In this document: piece after piece, positions 1-12,814 of the stretch
Layout: each line of letters opens with the position of its first letter
Position numbering within the stretch: the stretch's first letter is position 1
DNA from: Apteryx mantelli
Lineage: Eukaryota > Chordata > Aves > Apterygiformes > Apterygidae
NCBI RefSeq assembly: GCF_036417845.1
Contig: NC_089994.1
Location: 17,130,001-17,194,000 of the forward strand
Direction: 5' to 3'
DNA length: 64,000 nt
The notes under the pieces: model-generated
Databases searched by the model: none
Told to the model about the DNA's origin: nothing
What the model saw: the letters and a program-made list of their open reading frames with translations, nothing else
Made by a program: the position numbers and the translations under genes

Positions 1-1124
1 TGAATATTCCATATACTTATGAATCATTTCATAAAAGCCCCAAGGAAGGGATGATTAAAGGGCTATGGAAGAATCACAGCCATGAACCCACGGTATGATC
101 TTAAATCCTTTGTGACTTTTTTTGCTACACATTGTGTGAAATGTGCACCTTTCCATGTAGTGCATGTATTTCTAAATATAAGTTGCTCCATGGTACATAC
201 ACTACTCATAATCACTTAAAAATTCCAGGAAGTATGCAGTTACCCTAAAGACTCTTCTGTTTCAGAGTGCCAATATCAGATAATGAAAAACATCTCACTA
301 GGTTGTTGTTTTTTGCCATAATGCTTAATAAATTGCTATTACAAGCTGTTGATGTGCTGAGTACTGCCCGTCACATGATTATTTCCTAGTACTTGCCCAC
401 CTTCGTGTATCCCTACCTTGTCTCTTGCCTTGGGGGGAAGATTTTTGCTGCAGAAGCCCTCTCCCACCTTTTCTTTTTCCTCCCCTCCTCCCGTCCCCCT
501 TTTTTAATAACCCATTGGGTACTTGAAATTGCTTAGACTAATACCTTGTACTTCAATATGAATTAAATACTAACAGGTGTATACTTTTAGAATAGCTGTC
601 GGTTACTTATCTAATATGCCAGCAATACACTGAGTTTATGCTCTCCTTAGGAACCTAAATCTGACAATTGCTTTATGTTACTGAGTATGATTTTTAAACA
701 GCTAAATTAACACTGAAGATAAGGGCAGGTAAATGAGATTTCCAGAGAGAAATTAGTTCATGGCAAGAAAGGATGCTATTCTACTAAGGAAGGCTTCAAC
801 TGTAGTACTTTTAATTTATAGCCACAAAAGAGAAGCGATCTGTTCTTTAGCCAAAATATACACATGCTAGTTTAAAATATGAAAATGACAGATTAAAAGT
901 TTTAGTCTTCCTAAAATTAGAAAATAAAACGATAAAGTGTAGGGGGGTTTTTAATCCTCTTCAGGACGCATACAAAATTATTCTACATTCATGGTTGTGA
1001 CCTTTCAGGTGATCAAGGTCCAGGTAAAACCATAAAAATCTGAAATTACTCTGGCAAACAGAAAAAGCTTGAAGATCATAAAGGTATATTTATTAAAATA
1101 CACTGTGTCCTTGTTCTCCTTCAG
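1..1124 (+). other. KNTC1 intron, no exon recognised
   Basis: AT-rich sequence left of the first recognised KNTC1 exon. A splice-like acceptor at about 264 is followed by an open stretch but no good donor, so no exon is called. Confidence 0.6.
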
Positions 1125-4100
1125 GCTGTTAGACTTGTGTCTGAACTTAGTCTGGAATACAAAGTATATGACTCCCAGCTCTGGAACGGTCTGCTACAGA
1201 AGCTTCTTGGTTTCAATATGGTAAGGAACTTTTAAGCATGAAGTTCTACAGTGAGGTGAGAAAAAGGCTTTTTTTTAACCACTAATTTCTGAAGAATGTG
1301 ATAAATATATAAATTCTAAACTTATTGCGAGCTATTACCTTATCTATGGTCTACATGGTTACTTTGTGCTCTGTGTCCCTGAACGTTTATGAAGCTTTGA
1401 GGAATGTGTTTTAATGGTACTGTTTGAGAACTTTGATCTTAAATTGTTCTAGCTGTACAAACTTTTTGAAGGGGGAAAACCTTTCAGATTTCAAGAAGAT
1501 TAAATCCTATGATAAATTATTTCTTCATAGTATTATAATTTTACAACATATATAGACAAAAATATGCATAATAACTACATATATACACATACACACAAAC
1601 AGAGTGTATCTACACATCTGTGTGTATACACACACATTACCCCCTCAAGTGTTCTAGGATTACTATCATAATTACTATTATGATAGTAATCCTAATTTTG
1701 TAATTCATAATCTTAATTAGCTCTGGTTGTCAAACAATGTTACTATAACCTAAGGAGGTAAGAGATGTGATTGGCATTGTGATTGTATCATGAGCAGGTA
1801 TTCAAGCTGGCTTTAATCTAATGAGAGTCAGGTCTTAATAGCAAAGACGACAGGATCACCAAGTTTTCAGCACCAGTTGCATTACTACTGGAAATTCTGG
1901 GTACTTCCTGAGACAACATATGCTGCTACTGCTAGTGAAAATTTAATTTACTAAACTATAAATTGCATTTCCTCATGCATCAGTTGCTCCTCCTAAAGGA
2001 AACAGAGGTACCTTGAGGAACTAAGTTCACGTTCTACACACAAGACAACAAGCACAATGCAGTCCTGTAGATTATCACCAAATCTGTAAAAAACACTGTA
2101 GCATTTTATAATGTAATGTTTATGTTTCAGATGCAATATCTAAGAAAAGTTTTGATAGCAATTACTGGGATTCATTCATTGTGGGAGGTAAGCAAATATT
2201 CCGCCAGTGTCTCTTGCTCTTCTTCACCTAACAGGCATAGAGTATCCGGTGCGTGAGTGGCAGTCATCTATACAAAGGAGTGTTACACATGGAAAAAAAT
2301 TCTCTTTAATGATTATTCTTATGACATTGCACCATGCAATTGAGCAATTATTCATTGCTTAAGTGATTCATTTTGCACTTATGGTTCCTTCAGCATACCC
2401 TTATTTTACAAGTTTTATGAAGTCGGACAGAGTAATGTCAAAATATGGCAAGAATCTTAGTCTAAGAGAGGGAGAAGCAATGTTAGGGAATAATTCCTCC
2501 AATATTTAAAAACACAACAGACTTCTGCCACCTGTAATGGGTCAAGATGCCTGTGTTTGCAAGTACATTTAGTTACAACTGTGTATGGCTATTACTTTAA
2601 AAATTTATTTTCAACAGATTCCCAACTTCAGTCGAGCTTGGCGAAGTGTAGTTCTGTCACCGTTTCTTGCAGGTACATCATTACCAGCTGTCTGTCATGC
2701 TTGTGTAGTAACTTTGTTATATAGTTACTTTATCATGGTTTCAGTCACTCATATCTTTATTTTTTAGCTTCATGTCCACCAAGTCCTAAGCAGTTAGAGG
2801 AATGCTGTGAATGTTTTGTGATTCTGCTGAAGTAAGTAGATACTACATCCTGCATTTGGATGGTTTGAGTGGGAATCTCCCCTTTGCAATCACTCTTCTA
2901 ACCCCCTGGAACATGCAAAGGAGCTCTGAGAACTGGGGATTCTGACCCGAGGCATGGGGAATAGCCTTGTGCCTCTCGTGGGAGGGGCAGAATCAGGGTA
3001 TATACTCAAACAAAATTCAGTGCTTGCCCACAGGCTGTTGGCAACATGTGCTATAACTCAGTACCTTGGCTGTCTAAACTGTACTGGAAACTGCTCTCAG
3101 AACTGGGACTTTGCACAGAGTGCTGAAAATCAGTTTATCTGCCCCTGTCACTGCCTCCATGAGGGATGTCAGTTCTGTCCTGACATTTTTGGAGACTGAT
3201 GGTCACCCTAGAAGTCCAGTTAATTCTTTTTCTTAGCAAAATATTGTATGATTCCCCAAACGTTAAACAGAGTATAAGAGAGAACGCATTCATTTTCCTA
3301 TGAAGAGTAAACCTTACATGGAAAAAAAGCCAATAACTGCACATATATAAACATGGTTAACCTACAGTATTAACTCTCCAAAACATTCTATACATAAACC
3401 TGTTTTGCATTGCCTTACAATGTAAAAAAAGCACCATAAACCATTAGCTAATTCACATCAATGCTCTGACTTGCTTGACAGAAGAGCCAGAGCTCAGAGA
3501 CCCTGATCTGAAACAAAAGCCAGTTAGGAAATAAATACTGGAAAGGGATCCAGCTAAAGAGCATGCTCACACTTCTGTGCAGATGCGCATGTATCACAGC
3601 AATACTCTGGGCAGTTGCCAACACTTCAGCTCAAAATAAGGCCTAGAGTGTTCAGAAAGAGTTATAAATTTGGGAAGGGTGTCATGTTTTTAAGCTCGAA
3701 TATCACCATGTATTTGTATTCTGTGAAACTTCAGCTAACGTAGGTTGTCCCATTCTGAAAATAAGATAAAGTTAAAAAATATTTGTCCATCCTAAAATCT
3801 CAAAGCAATTTTGTTGAAAATATTTAGACATCTAGCTATACATCTTATAGCCGAGAACTTCCCTCCTAATCTTCTGAAGGTGTCCTGTTCTGGCTGACTT
3901 GGACGTCATCGGAATAGCTAAACAATATGCACAGCTGGACCTTCCAGCTTTTGCTTTGGGATGTCTGTTGCTGATTCCTCAGTCTGAGAAACGAGAGCAG
4001 CAAATTCAGGTAAACAAGAAGTATGCATTTCTGCTGTCCAAAGGGAATTCATTTAAAAGTATTATTTTCAACAGAGACTGAAAGATGGTATCTTCTAACT

Positions 4101-7100
4101 CTAGGTTATTTGAATACATTGCTGCTAAGCCAGCTGCTCAGCAACCCCCACCCACAGCAGTTAGTTATTGCCCTAAATTTCTGCTTCTGAAAGGGATCAT
4201 GTGAACACTTCCTCCTTTTTCCCTTTAAAAAAAAAAAAAATCAGCTAGCTTCAAGTCATCCTCAGCAGCTTTGTCACATGACTTTGTCTTTTGTGGCTTA
4301 GAAACCATTTTATGGGATCCCACCCTCCACCACAGTTATAAGGCCTGTAATGCCCAGCAGAGGCCTTGAGCAGCTGATTCATCCATCCACTTCCTCCAAA
4401 TATTTACCAAAGTATTACCTTCCCCGATATCCAGTGTTTATTTACAGTGAATAGTCAGTGTGCATGAAAAGAAAAAACAAGCCTATATGCCAAAGCAGTG
4501 TGAAGTTGATGCCAACACGTATAATCGCTGAGGAGCTATTAGTGGGCTCGTCTCCAGCAGCTTGTAAGAGAAGTACAGAATCCTACTTCAGACAAATGTT
4601 TAAGGTTGTGAGCTCCCATCTCTTTAGAAAGATGCTTGATATGCATCACATGTTCCGACATAAACTTTTTGCCTCAAAGCTATGTCCTCAATATTCATGT
4701 ATCTTCACTGTTTCCTTTCTCTTCTCATTCATTTCCATGACTTTATGCTCCATGTCATTCTCCCTGATGAAGCACTGTAGGCTGCTCCCTATCTGTCATG
4801 TCAACACTGGCACAAGTAAAGGCATCTTAAATTCTTAAATTTCCCTTGTTTAAAGTTCAAGCTAGGAAAGTTTTCCCAAATTATAGCACTAGTGTAAGAA
4901 ATTTAGTCTGGCAATGACAGTTAGAAAGTCTCTGATAACAGCTACAGCAAAATACCATTTTGGAGTTAAATGTAATAAAAATACTACTCTTTCAGTCAAA
5001 CTGCACAGATACTGGTTTGAGAATTTCATATTTGTACCTAGTATCTCAAAATACAAACTGTTCCTGAATAAATCAAATACTTGTTCTGAAGGGAAAGAGT
5101 TTATATTGTAATCATTCACAGAATATTAATGTTTTATATCTTTTTTTGCAAGGGTTTCTTATCAACATGTAACACAGAAACTGTACTGCAACAAATAGAT
5201 GAACATATGAACACTGGAGAAGTAGTGGGGTTTGCTTCTCAGGTAAATAAATAACATCTATTTCTCTTACCTTTGACTTACAGATTTTCTTGATGGGTCA
5301 GTGTACATAAAACCTCTTTTCTCTCTACCCTGATTTTGCCAAGCATCAGTTGGCAAAATGCACACTTCTAAAATATAGCAACATTTTCAGGCATTTTTGC
5401 ATTTTTATTAATTTTGTGCAACTGGCATATATATATATATAATTTTTTTTTTCCATAGTGCCATGTTACAGACTGCCCCTATTTGTAGGGCAGCATTGTT
5501 TGCAGCAGGAGTACTTTGTTTTTCTAAATAAATCTTTTATGCAAAAAAGCCAAAGGGCTCACAAATCGGCACTCTCTTTTACCCTCCCTTGACTTTCTAA
5601 GGGCAAGTTTCTTACCTCATTCTGCTATCTGAATCTGAGGTTAGTCTTCACGGATTCTGCCATTTTGCAGCACTACTGTAATGAGCAGAATTTATGTTGT
5701 TTTTTTAATCTGTCAAGAAAAATCTGAGCTCTGATTATTTAAGGATCAAGCTTCTTATGTTTAAAATATTAATACTTTTTCACTACTAAAACTTTTATCT
5801 ACTACTTTTCAGATTAGAGCTTTGATTTTGGACAGCATTATAAATGAGAAGCTGTATGAAAAATTTTTGAAAACTAAGTATTTTTCACTGTTGAAGCAAC
5901 AACTGATGAACACTCACCGAATTAAAGAACTGGTGGATTATTTTGCCAGCAAGAACTGGTAGGTTAATAGAAAGTAAAACATGATGCATTGCTGATGCTA
6001 GTCATAGAAACTGAATCTTTCCTTTATTTTGGTTTTAGTTACATAAGTCCTAGAGATTTTTCAATATTTAAGAATCTTAAGTACTTAAGAGTTTTGAAAG
6101 TATTGCTAAGTTAAAAAAAAAAAAAAAATCTTAAGAAAAATCTCACCTTACTACTTCGCATACATAGAGGACAGTTTCACAATGTGAGCCAAAATAACAA
6201 CTTATTACCCCTAAACTGGCAAGCAGATTAAACTCAGTTAAAATAGGAGAAGTAACCTGACTGAAACAGTAAATGCTTTTGCTTTGAATCAGTTTACCTT
6301 ACCTTCAGACGAGTTCAGCTCAGTAGTATCCCAGAGTCACAGCTTCAGCAGCAAGAGCACTTTGAAAACAATAAACAAATTGCCTGTACTCAAGATTTAG
6401 GAGTGGCTTGGCCAGTAAGTTTTTCAAGAGTTAGAAATGCCTATCAGGTTCCACTTAAATATTGCCACTGAACCTACTGCAGGGCAGTGCTAAATCAGCA
6501 ATCTCAGTGACTCATAGCACCTGTGCTCATTGTGCACTGCTGCTAACTTTGATTTTACACCCCAAATACTTAGTCTTCAGTATTCCAAGTTAGTTTGTTA
6601 CCAGTTATCCTACAGTCAGAACATGATAGGAACCAACAAATAACTATTTAAATTCTAGTATATGTGGGTTTTACTAACAGCCACAGGTAAAAATGCTAGA
6701 CTTGTCATGGCTTGTTGTCCTCTACTGGGAAATGATAGGACATACCTGGTTTCAAAAATGGGGGTTCATACCTTGTGTTATACTTCAGTGCACATAGTCT
6801 AAATTCTTGGCTTTTTAGAGAACTTCAGTTGATGAAGTTGAAAAAATTTTGCCTCCTACAGCATTGATGATGCGACAGCCCTAATACAAGAGTATCAAAA
6901 GAAATGTGGAAATCCCACTCTGGTGGATGCATCAACTTCTGATATTCTGAAGGTAAAACAAACCACCATCATACCTGATGAGTATTTGTTTCCCTGTTTC
7001 TAAATTACGGCTTTCACTTAACTCTTTTTGCTAAAAGCTAGGTAGCCAATATTTTAGTAAAATATTTTGTATATAGTAAAATATTCATTGATTCAAATAA

Positions 7101-7250
7101 AATGTATTTTAATAAAATCTGTGTAGTGCTAAGCTTTCGAATGTTAAGTACTTCTACAGGACTCAAATTATATCTGATTTTCCTAAACTCTAATATTGTC
7201 CTCTTACCCGCCAGGTGTTTCAAAATGGACCAGAGGAGACCTGTAATTGA
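1125..7250 (+). CDS. KNTC1: KNTC1 (kinetochore-associated protein 1, Rod), 3' part: last nine coding exons
   Basis: Exons, all with AG/GT borders and agreeing phases: 1125-1220, 2131-2187, 2618-2672, 2768-2831, 3880-4009, 5153-5242, 5813-5958, 6862-6952 and 7215-7250 (stop TGA). Joined they give 765 bases, 254 residues plus stop, of a protein that is about 2,200 residues in human, so the 5' part lies left of the window. Recognised segments include LDLPAFALGCLLLIP, SEKREQQIQGFL, TKYFSLLKQQL and KELVDYFASKNCIDDA, typical of the helical-repeat C-terminal end of Rod. KNTC1 pairs with ZW10 and Zwilch in the RZZ complex, which recruits Spindly, dynein and MAD1/MAD2 to unattached kinetochores. The gene ends tail to tail with VPS29. 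Identity is from memory of the family. Internal exons are firm; the last 12-codon exon is less certain. Confidence 0.88.
1655..1694. repeat. Perfect 18-bp inverted repeat (hairpin) in a KNTC1 intron
   Basis: Arms 1655-1672 and 1677-1694 are exact reverse complements around a 4-base loop (TACT). The sequence is AT-rich and follows a CA/TA-rich stretch at about 1550-1640. It could be a cruciform-prone palindrome or the remnant of a small inverted-repeat element; no target-site duplication was identified. Confidence 0.85.
2832..3879 (+). other. KNTC1 intron with a more GC-rich central block
   Basis: About 2860-3220 is less AT-rich than its surroundings and has an incidental 81-codon open frame (2954-3199). 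No splice-compatible link to KNTC1 and no family resemblance was found. It may be an old repeat I cannot name. Confidence 0.4.
4010..5152 (+). other. KNTC1 intron, nothing recognised
   Basis: AT-rich intron with a poly-A run near 4214-4228. The open frames inside it do not connect to flanking exons and look like chance. Confidence 0.6.
7215..7250 (+). CDS. KNTC1: KNTC1 terminal coding exon (11 codons and stop)
   Basis: The exon at 6862-6952 ends in phase 0 with ...SDILK. The next acceptor with a good pyrimidine tract (cctcttacccgccag) opens a frame reading VFQNGPEETCN and then TGA. I do not recall the exact vertebrate C terminus well enough to confirm these residues. If this exon is wrong, reading through the donor at 6953 would end the protein within a few codons. 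Confidence 0.55.
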   Translation: MFQNGPEETCN

Positions 7251-7989
7251 TAAAGTCTTCATCTACCCTTTGTCTCTTCTCCCTCTACTGGCATGATTAG
7301 TGACATGCATTGGGAATACATGTTCTTGTCAGCTACCACGGAACTAAACCTTAATGCTCTTTTACCAAAAGCTACCACAAGCTTTTCAGATTTTTAACTG
7401 ATCTAGGCTGTTTTTTTCTCTCCATACCAGCAAAAATATTCTATCCCAGTTGAAACAGTTTAGATTTACAGCAGGATTTCCTGTTTCTTTTAAACAGCAA
7501 GGTTCTTATTCAGCACTTTGATATTCAGATTAATTAACTTTCTTTCCACTAACCTTATATTATTTCCTCTGTTGTCAGAATCTCTCTAAAATGTCTCATT
7601 CACATAAACATCACCTTCTATGTTTGTGCTAAATTCTTTTAAACTAAGTGCTGATGTGTTTCATGTAAATACACTTTGTAGACAAATCCTAATTTTAATT
7701 ACAGTGAGCATAAATAAACTGACAAATTGATTTTGGCTTTAAAGTATTCTATAAGCTTCTTTTTTTAAATGATGAAGTTGTCAATAAGTTCACATTGTAC
7801 TCACTCACTGACCTTTCTTAATGGAAACCAACATTTGCAGAAGCTTTCTCTTAAACTGTTCTTTCTGTAGCTCCCTAGTAAGATAAAAGCAGTAAATTTC
7901 ACTGCAATACATGCAGGGTAACCAAACCTAATTTTTTTCCCCTAAGATGCCAGAATGAAATGCTTGAGCTTTTTCTAAGGTAAAGCAAG
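7251..7989 (+). other. KNTC1 3' UTR and the convergent gap to VPS29
   Basis: The KNTC1 3' UTR runs from 7251 to roughly 7735, judged from the polyadenylation signal at 7713-7718. The VPS29 3' end comes in from the right at about 7975 or 8205. The two genes therefore end within about 500 bases of each other. Confidence 0.55.
7713..7718 (+). terminator. Polyadenylation signal AATAAA for KNTC1
   Basis: A canonical AATAAA lies about 460 bases after the proposed KNTC1 stop codon, on the sense strand, with T-rich sequence downstream. Confidence 0.55.
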
Positions 7990-9135
7990 TTTATTGTGAA
8001 TAGAAGTAAGGTATTGAGTCAAAGCTTATGACACAGAAGTAAGGATCCTAGTTGATCCTTTAAGTTTTGTGGATAACCCATTAGTCTAACTCACTTTCAT
8101 GACAATGGTAATACTGTACAGCTTTTCACAAATACTGCACTGGTAGGAGTCATATAAATACACAAAGAAAACAGGCCACTTTTAGAATTCTAAATCTTCT
8201 GTAGAAGACAAAAGATAATTGTTTTTATTGGAAAACTAGCAATCATGAAAAGTGGGAGCTGTTAAATACATTCAGTTCCCTACAACCAGCTGAGAGTAGG
8301 AGAACCAAAAGTTCCAGTCCTCTTGAACAACCAATTTTTTAGTCCTCAGTAGTAGTACAAGTGCCATACAGAATTATATTATTTAAAACTTTTGTACATG
8401 GAGGAAGTTGTGTATATATACAGTGTCAGATACATAGATATATAAGCTAAGTAAAGGAAAGCCCCTCTCCACTGATTACAGATTTGATTAGACCATCATT
8501 CAGTAAAGCATACAAGTTGTTTTAAACCACTTTGACTATAAAAAGACTAAAGTTAAACTTTCTACAGTGAAATTACTACAGTTGTGAGTTGATTGTAATC
8601 TTTTCAGAATCTATCAATCCCTTTACTCTTTCAACTTAATTTGGAATGAAAAAATTTAATATCAAATGGATTCTGAAGCAAATCTAACATGCCTCCCAGA
8701 ATCTCAGTCTTTAATGCGTTTAAGCCTGTTACAAGAGGCTTATGCTAAATTTATCCTTTAGACATAAATCACCAAATCTACATCAGGCTGTTTGTTAAGC
8801 ATTATCAAGAAAAAGTACTGCTAGACACTTTAAAAGCAGGTATAACTTGCATTTTTCAACAATGGTTCATAAAGCTTAGTTTTTCTATGAAGTGAAAAGT
8901 TTAATACAACATTAAGGAACAGTATTTAAACCAGTTATTTTAATGGGATATTTTTACAAATCAAATCATACAAGAGAAAATAAGCAAACACATTGTTGGT
9001 TTGAAGTTGATACCAATGAGCTACATTGTTAAGCTGTTAGCAAGTAAGTGTAGTACTGTAAACTAGCAATCAAGTATTGCAGAAACTTGCAGTTCCAGAA
9101 TGAGATGGTAAAAATACCAGACAAGCAAAGACACT
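7990..9135 (-). other. VPS29: VPS29 3' UTR
   Basis: Non-coding sequence after the VPS29 stop. On the minus strand AATAAA occurs at 8229-8224 and 7995-7990; either could end the transcript. No other gene is seen in it. Confidence 0.55.
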
Positions 9136-12100
9136 TCAGGATTTTTTGTACTCAATTCTTTCTACTTTCACATCATCTCCAATTAGTTGATAAACATATG
9201 TAACTACTGTAGAAGCTTGGATATCCATCAGCACAAATGAAGGAATGATGTTGCTAGAAAGGGGGGAGGAAAATAGTATTAATAGTATAGTTAATAGCTT
9301 TAGTGTTTGACTATTAAACTTCTTAACAGAAGTCACTCCAAGAAACATGGATTTGAATTTTGTAAGCACAGTACACCAAATCCAAGCTTTAAGTATTTTA
9401 CTATCATTTGTTTCAGTCAGGGAGATTTAACAAGTGCTGTCAACCCCCACCCCCATCCCTGGCATTTAAATTTACAAACACCAACCTTCATAATGATTAC
9501 TGTCCTTCAATTTTGTTATCAATGAGAAGTGTAACAGAAAATCGCCATAGGTATTTCCCATACTTCACTTACTTCTCTAAGGCATGATAAGCTCCTGTAG
9601 CTGATCCTGGATTGATATAGAATTTGTTTTCATGTTCAAATGCCTCAAATTTGTGTGTATGTCCTGAAATTAAGATGTCCACATCAAACTGCCTTTGTAG
9701 CAGTGCCAGGCTGGCCATATCACCCCAAGGAATAACCTGATGGCCATGGATCAGCCCAATTTTGAATTGTCCAACAGTTACAACTTTCTGCTCAGGGTAA
9801 TTCAGGTTCTAAAATTAAAAAAAAAAAAAAGTTGGATTAGCTATACAAGCTTATATTAAAAGATGCAACACCAAGGAAAGTGGGGAGCTCATGGAAATAC
9901 TCTGTGTAACTAGTCCTACTACTACACAACGAGAGCTACAAAGCTCCTTCATGAAAACTGTTGAGAACTTAATAAGATGCAATGAACTTCAGTGATTTGA
10001 CAACAGCACATCCTCTTTGCCAGAGTCCTAGACTTGGCTAAGTACACAAATTACTTCCTGGGCAAGTCACATGATTGATCATAACCCCAGCTCTTTTGCT
10101 CAATTTGATTTTCATATTGCTCTTAATACTATGCTCCATTTACCCACTTTTACTTAAATTACAAATAACCTAAATATTGCCTTTATGTAAGAGAGGCACA
10201 TACCTCATCAAAGTCCCCTCTCACAACATGAACATCCCCAGCCAGAGTCTTGAGGTAGTCATAAGTGTCCTTGGTGCAGAGGTTTCCTGTGCAGAGGATG
10301 TGTTGGATCTTTCCTGGAACCAGCAGCTTTTTGAATTTAGCTGGAAGGCTGTTGCATCGGTGTGGAATGTGAAGATCTCCTAATACTAACACCAACTTAT
10401 CAGGTGTCATGGCAGGAAAGAAAGATCATTACAGAGCCTTATTAAGACCAGCAAGAACCATTAGGAAGCAAAAAACATGGCAATATTTTCCTCAATTTCA
10501 TAATTTTGCCTTTGATATAAAAGCTATTGAAATAAAAAATGAAACAATGATGGAATTTATGTATATTTGAGGGAAAACAATGGCCCCTATTAATACAGAA
10601 TGGTGCTGAGACAAGGGCCTTAAACACACAAGGGTCTGTAGAGGCTCTCATAAAAACAAAAAACTTCTACAGACCCTTCTGTTTTTTATAGAGGTATAAC
10701 AAAAGAAATGTATTACTACTCGATGTAATTTACACAAATTTGGGAACTACAATAAACTGATTTTTTTTTACTTTAATTATTTATTCTTCCTCATAAAAAG
10801 TAATAAAAAAGCAAATTTGCAATATGTGTTAAGGGTTAACCAGAATAGGAAGCTTAATCAGAGCCATTATTGTAGGAACCACTGAACAACAGCAGAGTAA
10901 GACAACAATTTTTTTGTTAAACAGGACACTGCACGGAAGATAAACCAGACTGCTGCATACAGTGTTTCCATTACCAGATATATTCATAGTTTCGGTAAAA
11001 TAGATGTTAGAAGAATACAAATTTAATGCCTGAAGATTCTCTAACATCATAGTAATGGGGGCTTCAAAGTTAAGGATTCAGATGCAGTAAGACAATAGTT
11101 TAACCTCACAGGGTTTAAATGTGCTAATAAAGAAATAATTAATGCAAGCAAAGTAGCAATAAATTAATTATGCAAAAAGGGCATGAAAAGCTCTATAAAG
11201 CATGGGTATTGTACTACTACACTGTAGAAACACTGGATCTAAAGACAGTCATCCCTGTTATCCTGATAAATACCTCCATATTGACAGCAACAGTTTATCT
11301 CCCAACCAGAATGTTTTGTTAGTAAGCCAGTTCCTAAAAGGACAGCCATCAAACGTGTTTGTAAAGGATATAATCCATAAACAGTGGTAACTACGCTATG
11401 AAGTTACCCTTTTAAATATTTGCTATCTTTTTTATCCTTAGGCTATGCCAATATATTCATGCTAAAGGTCATAAAAAAAGGCAGAGAGGGCTTGGGATTT
11501 TTTTTTTTCTTTTTTAACTAAGAAAGTGCCAGTGCTAGTATCAAAGCCATGCATCTCTGGAGAACAGATAGTTGAAAGTATTGGTAAAACAACACAAGTT
11601 TTTTAACTTGCAAGTTACCAATTTAAAACAAGTCCAGGACAGGAAAATAAACATTTTTGATGGCCTTGTAAGAATTCCAAGTGAAAAATACTCTTACTAC
11701 TATCAGTCTAGAGATAGTATACTTGAAAGCATATAAAAAACATATTCATAACAAGCGATTTTGATTATAACAAAGTGGCAATAGATGAATTCTCCAATTG
11801 ATGCTTAAGGGACTTGTGCATGCAATACAAGTTATGTATTTAATACTTAATCAAATTATGCTGCCACTTAAAACAGATAACCCCACTGAAGTGAGCAGAG
11901 CTTATGCATTCAAAGAGCATTTCCTTCGCTGATGAACAGGGAGGCCCCATACTTCCCCCCAAATCAAGTTTCAGCTCCCTTTAATTAGAGAAAAGCTTAG
12001 AAGACTACAATAACAACAAAAAAATTATTCAAGCGTGTTTAATAATCACATGTATTGGTAGCATAAAATAATGACCAAGTATGATACAACACCTGGCTTC

Positions 12101-12814
12101 AGCCAGGAATTTAGGTGCAGTCTTGAACATGGCTTGAACAGCAGCCGCTTTGTAACTCCATGTACGTATCACCTCATTCACAGCACGCAGTAACATTAAC
12201 AAGCCCTTACCACCAGTGTTAGCAACGGCCAAGAGGAGTAAACTTACTCTGTGCCCAGCCTTATTGGAATGAAGAAGTTGATTGCAGACAGGGGGAATGA
12301 AAAACAGGGTGAAACATGATCAATGTTAAACCAAAGAAAAGCAACAGAAAAGAAAACATAGCCAAACGAATAGGCAAATAATAATTAATGAATTTTTAAT
12401 GTTATGAGGGAAGCGTTAAAAAACAAAATAAAATATAATAAAATAAAAATAAAAAAAAATCGGTTATTGTGCCACAACCCGCCCTGGGCCGCGACGGCCT
12501 CCTGACCGTCGCCGGGGGCACCTACCCGCCGCCGGGCTCCCCCCGCCGCTCCCTGACCCCCCTCGCAGGCGCCGCGGGGCGGCGGCCGCTGAGGGAACAA
12601 GCGCCGCCGCCTCCGCGCGCGGCCGCTCCGCGGGCGCGGGCCTGGGCCCAGGCCCCGGCCCCGGCCGCCCCCAGGCCGCGGGGGCGCAGGGCCGCGGCCC
12701 GGCGGCGGGGGAGGGGGAGGGGAGGCGGCGCGGAGGGGGTTGGGCCCGCTCCTCCCCCGCGGTGCGGGGGCGGCCCGGGGCGGCCCCGGTCGCCCCCCCG
12801 GCGCCGCTCACCAT
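9136..12814 (-). CDS. VPS29: VPS29, retromer subunit, complete
   Basis: Minus-strand coding exons: 12814-12812 (ATG alone), 12259-12248 (12-base microexon), 10395-10204, 9808-9573 and 9253-9136 (stop). With the microexon the product is 186 residues, without it 182; these equal the two human isoforms as I know them. The metallophosphoesterase-fold motifs are in place: GDLHIP (about 11-16), GNLC (42-45), GDFDE (65-69), HGHQ (90-93) and GHTH (118-121). VPS29 has lost phosphatase activity in animals and serves as a scaffold: it binds VPS35 in retromer and retriever-type complexes and recruits TBC1D5 and VARP for endosome recycling. The sequence is almost identical to the mammalian protein; the one difference I noted near the last exon border is Asn where human has Thr. 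It shares a CpG island with RAD9B, which is transcribed the other way. Confidence 0.97.
10396..12247 (-). other. VPS29 intron between microexon and exon 3
   Basis: About 1.85 kb of AT-rich sequence. Open frames here on either strand are short and do not match VPS29 phases. No RNA gene or named repeat was recognised. Confidence 0.6.
12248..12259 (-). CDS. VPS29: VPS29 microexon encoding Ala-Gly-His-Arg
   Basis: Read on the minus strand, an acceptor AG (12261-12260) is followed by GCTGGGCACAGA and then a GTAAGT donor (12247-12242). Inserted between the ATG-only exon and [11 protein letters not shown] it gives MAGHRLVLV, the longer N terminus known in mammals; skipping it gives MLVLV. Both forms stay in frame because the exon is 12 bases and phase 0 on both sides. 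Confidence 0.9.

Noticed and set aside
240-300. Possible extra KNTC1 exon after the acceptor near 264
   Set aside because: No convincing donor follows and the reading is not recognisable as KNTC1.
2954-3199. 81-codon Cys-containing plus-strand frame in a KNTC1 intron
   Set aside because: It has no acceptor or donor that keeps the KNTC1 frame, and the KNTC1 phases already agree across this intron without it.
7752-7815. Box C/D snoRNA-like ATGATGA ... CTGA pair
   Set aside because: Spacing is too short for a snoRNA, no terminal stem is visible, and the position is outside an intron.
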